A stretch of DNA of 64,000 nucleotides from Rs1 sp000416275 (GTDB lineage Bacteria; Pseudomonadota; Gammaproteobacteria; Pseudomonadales; Balneatricaceae). How positions within the stretch are numbered: the stretch's first letter is position 1; each line of letters starts with the position of its first letter. The notes below the pieces were generated by a model. It was not told the origin of the DNA and did not search any database. It worked only from the letters and a program-made list of their open reading frames with translations. Positions 62,333-64,000 of the stretch are shown in pieces. The translations under genes and the position numbers were made by a program. Where the stretch lies: contig OZ251574.1 of NCBI GenBank assembly GCA_965243635.1, forward strand, positions 4,278,001 through 4,342,000, read 5' to 3'.

Positions 62333-63454
62333 TCAGCTCACTCTTATCGAGGCAAAACTCGGCTCCGCACTGGCGGCTCGCAGCACCGTATTTATAGATG
62401 AGCTAGCCACAAAAGCCTCTGCGGACATCTCCATTTCTAAAGTGTTTATCTCTAAGCTAGTATCTGTCCACATGCCGGTGCGATCTTCTCTGGGTGAAAA
62501 CCCAATGTGTTTGCGATAACAGCGACTAAAATGGGGTGTAGATACGAAGCCGCAAGCCGAAGATACTTCAATAATTGACAGAGTGGTTTGCTTGAGCAGC
62601 TGTCTGGCTCTATCTAAGCGCAACCGCAGATAATACCTAGACGGAGTGCAGTTCAAATAGCGATGAAAGAGGCGCTCCAACTGCCGCCGAGAAACACTGA
62701 CAAAACAGGCCAACTCGTCCAGTTCAATGGGCTCTTCTATATTCGCTTCCATTAATTCAACAATTTCAACCAACTTGGGTTGGGCGGTACTGAGTAAATG
62801 TCGTAGCGGGACCTTTTGTTGATCTCCTTGGGAGCGCACTCTATCGCAGACAAACATATCTGAAATAGCACCGCTAAGCGCCCGGCCATGCTGCAGTTTA
62901 ATAATATACAGCATCATATCCATCGGTGCTCCGCCACCGGAGCAAGTGAGTCGATTGCGATCGTGAGTAAAAAGCCGACGATTACAGTTTACTTTTGGAA
63001 AGGCCTCTTGCAGTGGTGCTATGTATTCCCAGTGAGCGCTACATTCGTAACCATTCAATAACCCTGCGTCTGCTAAAACGTAAGCGCCAGTACAGATACT
63101 GCCTAGCACAACATTCTTATTGGCTAAATTTTTCAGCCATGCAAGCTCTTGTTTTGAATAATTTTTGGTAATATTAATACCACCAGCTACGATTAAAGTA
63201 TCTAGCGGAGGCGCGTTTGATAAGGCAGTATCTACCTGAATTTTCATGCCGTCACTAGCTTGCACACTGCCACCATCGGCACTAATTAAATACCAACTGT
63301 AAAGCTCTTTACCGGATAATTGATTGGCCATGCGCAGTGGCTCTACAGCGGAAGCTAGCGCGATCATCGAATAGTCACCAAGCAGTAAAAAACCAATGCG
63401 TGAAGTTTTAATGCTCGCTGCTGCTAAAGACGGATTGTGTTGCTGCTTTATCAT
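62333..63454 (-). CDS. gbdR: GbdR-like AraC-family transcriptional activator
   Basis: A 373-residue regulator. The N-terminal domain is DJ-1/PfpI (class I amidotransferase-like): IGFLLLGDYSMIALASAVEP, DTLIVAGGINITKNYSKQE, VLGSICTGAYVLADAGLLNG. The C-terminal domain has two AraC helix-turn-helix motifs (LDELACFVSVSRRQLERLFH and IIEVSSACGFVSTPHFSRCY). GbdR of Pseudomonas senses betaine and dimethylglycine and activates gbcAB, dgc and sox. The gene family and the presence of those targets in the window make that the best call, but relatives such as CdhR or ArgR act on carnitine or arginine. Confidence 0.82.
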   Translation of the reverse strand: MIKQQHNPSLAAASIKTSRIGFLLLGDYSMIALASAVEPLRMANQLSGKELYSWYLISADGGSVQASDGMKIQVDTALSNAPPLDTLIVAGGINITKNYSKQELAWLKNLANKNVVLGSICTGAYVLADAGLLNGYECSAHWEYIAPLQEAFPKVNCNRRLFTHDRNRLTCSGGGAPMDMMLYIIKLQHGRALSGAISDMFVCDRVRSQGDQQKVPLRHLLSTAQPKLVEIVELMEANIEEPIELDELACFVSVSRRQLERLFHRYLNCTPSRYYLRLRLDRARQLLKQTTLSIIEVSSACGFVSTPHFSRCYRKHIGFSPREDRTGMWTDTSLEINTLEMEMSAEAFVASSSINTVLRAASAEPSFASIRVS

Positions 63455-64000
63455 GTTAATTCCCTGTCACTCGCCAGAAACCGGTCAGAGCTGCCTTTAA
63501 CCTTACGAGAATCGCTGATTTGCGAAAAAGCTTTAATCTAAAAAAAGCTAACAGTAAAAATATTTAGCGGCAAGATAGCTAGCTTTTGAGCAAATTTTGC
63601 TTTTGTAAAGTAGACTAGTATTGAGCCCGACCAGCTCCAAACATTGATTATTCTTATTATTGGATATTTCGTCCTGAACATCCAAGCAGTCAATCCACTC
63701 AACTTCAAAGGTCAAGCATAAGCCTATATTTGACGACACTAAGCGTTGCAGAAAGTTAAGACTTACTTAAAATGTAGCTATTTACAGACGACTATTTACA
63801 GTAAGTTATCTATGAATACTACTACTAAAAACCCGAGAAAATTAGCTAAAAGCGACATTTAACTATCTATAAAGGTCAAATTAACGACACATAACGACAA
63901 AATTCATCCAAATAATGCCTATAGCAGCCTAATCCATACTACCGCTAAATGATGTCAAAATAATGTATATATTGAAAAACAGCACTTAAAGAAATAGCTC
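63455..64000. other. AT-rich intergenic stretch at the right edge
   Basis: No open frame here has family support, codon bias or a ribosome-binding site that convinces. It will contain the promoter of the GbdR-like gene. I see no transposon or RNA signature. Confidence 0.5.

Noticed and set aside
63548..63739. 63-residue minus-strand open frame near the right edge
   Set aside because: No ribosome-binding site, no recognisable motif and AT-rich random-like composition.

Overview
The window looks like chromosome from a gammaproteobacterium, probably of the Oceanospirillales/Pseudomonadales kind. The gene order recA - alaS - lysC - csrA - tRNA-Ser/tRNA-Arg array is typical of gammaproteobacteria, trpGDC followed by osmC recalls Pseudomonas, and the glycine-betaine genes (sox, gbcAB, betIBA, choXWV, gbdR-like) resemble those of pseudomonads and marine relatives. 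The species cannot be named from sequence alone.

Layout. (1) 1-7091: a very AT-rich surface-polysaccharide block on the minus strand: a truncated UDP-sugar 2-epimerase (wbpI type), three GT4 glycosyltransferases, a FemAB-like acyltransferase, two methyltransferases and a Wzx-type flippase. (2) 7092-8907: transposon fossils, namely a decayed IS1595-like transposase and an IS200/IS605 TnpA gene killed by one internal stop. (3) 8908-15113: wbpE, wbpD, wbpB and wbpA homologues, a decayed nucleotidyltransferase/partner pair and ugd. With the 2-epimerase these enzymes make a complete route from UDP-GlcNAc to a diacetamido-mannuronate sugar nucleotide. (4) 15500-23300: housekeeping genes: six tRNAs (Ser, 4 x Arg, Ser), csrA, lysC, alaS, a recX ruin, recA with a LexA box, and a hemerythrin. 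(5) 23427-28260: a Gate-domain membrane protein, an Lrp-type regulator, osmC and trpC/trpD/trpG. (6) 28896-40130: betaine catabolism: soxG/A/D/B behind a structured leader with an intrinsic terminator, a chemoreceptor, and divergent gbcB/gbcA. (7) 40779-50719: a Cache-PAS-GGDEF-EAL protein, a MocR-type regulator facing a hydroxyacid-type dehydrogenase, a nitrilase-family hydrolase, a C45-like Ntn hydrolase, an ATP-grasp enzyme and a truncated decarboxylase. (8) 51327-58462: betIBA-choXWV for choline uptake and oxidation to betaine. (9) 59017-63454: an HTH regulator, two small exported proteins (one DUF2145), mtgA and a GbdR-like regulator.

Metabolic logic: choline is imported by ChoXWV, oxidised to betaine by BetA/BetB, demethylated to dimethylglycine by GbcAB, and sarcosine is oxidised to glycine by SoxBDAG. 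The dimethylglycine-to-sarcosine enzyme is not in the window. A GbdR-like activator lies at the right end.

The most distinctive non-coding content is two families of miniature inverted-repeat elements with 5-bp target duplications. Family A has four 160-bp copies plus relics. Family B has copies of about 100 to 240 bp, with a variable number of 23-bp units in the loop. One copy replaced a stop codon without changing the protein, one broke a gene next to a nucleotidyltransferase, and one lies at the break of a truncated decarboxylase. Together with the recX and transposase ruins they suggest a genome that is, or recently was, accumulating insertions and pseudogenes.
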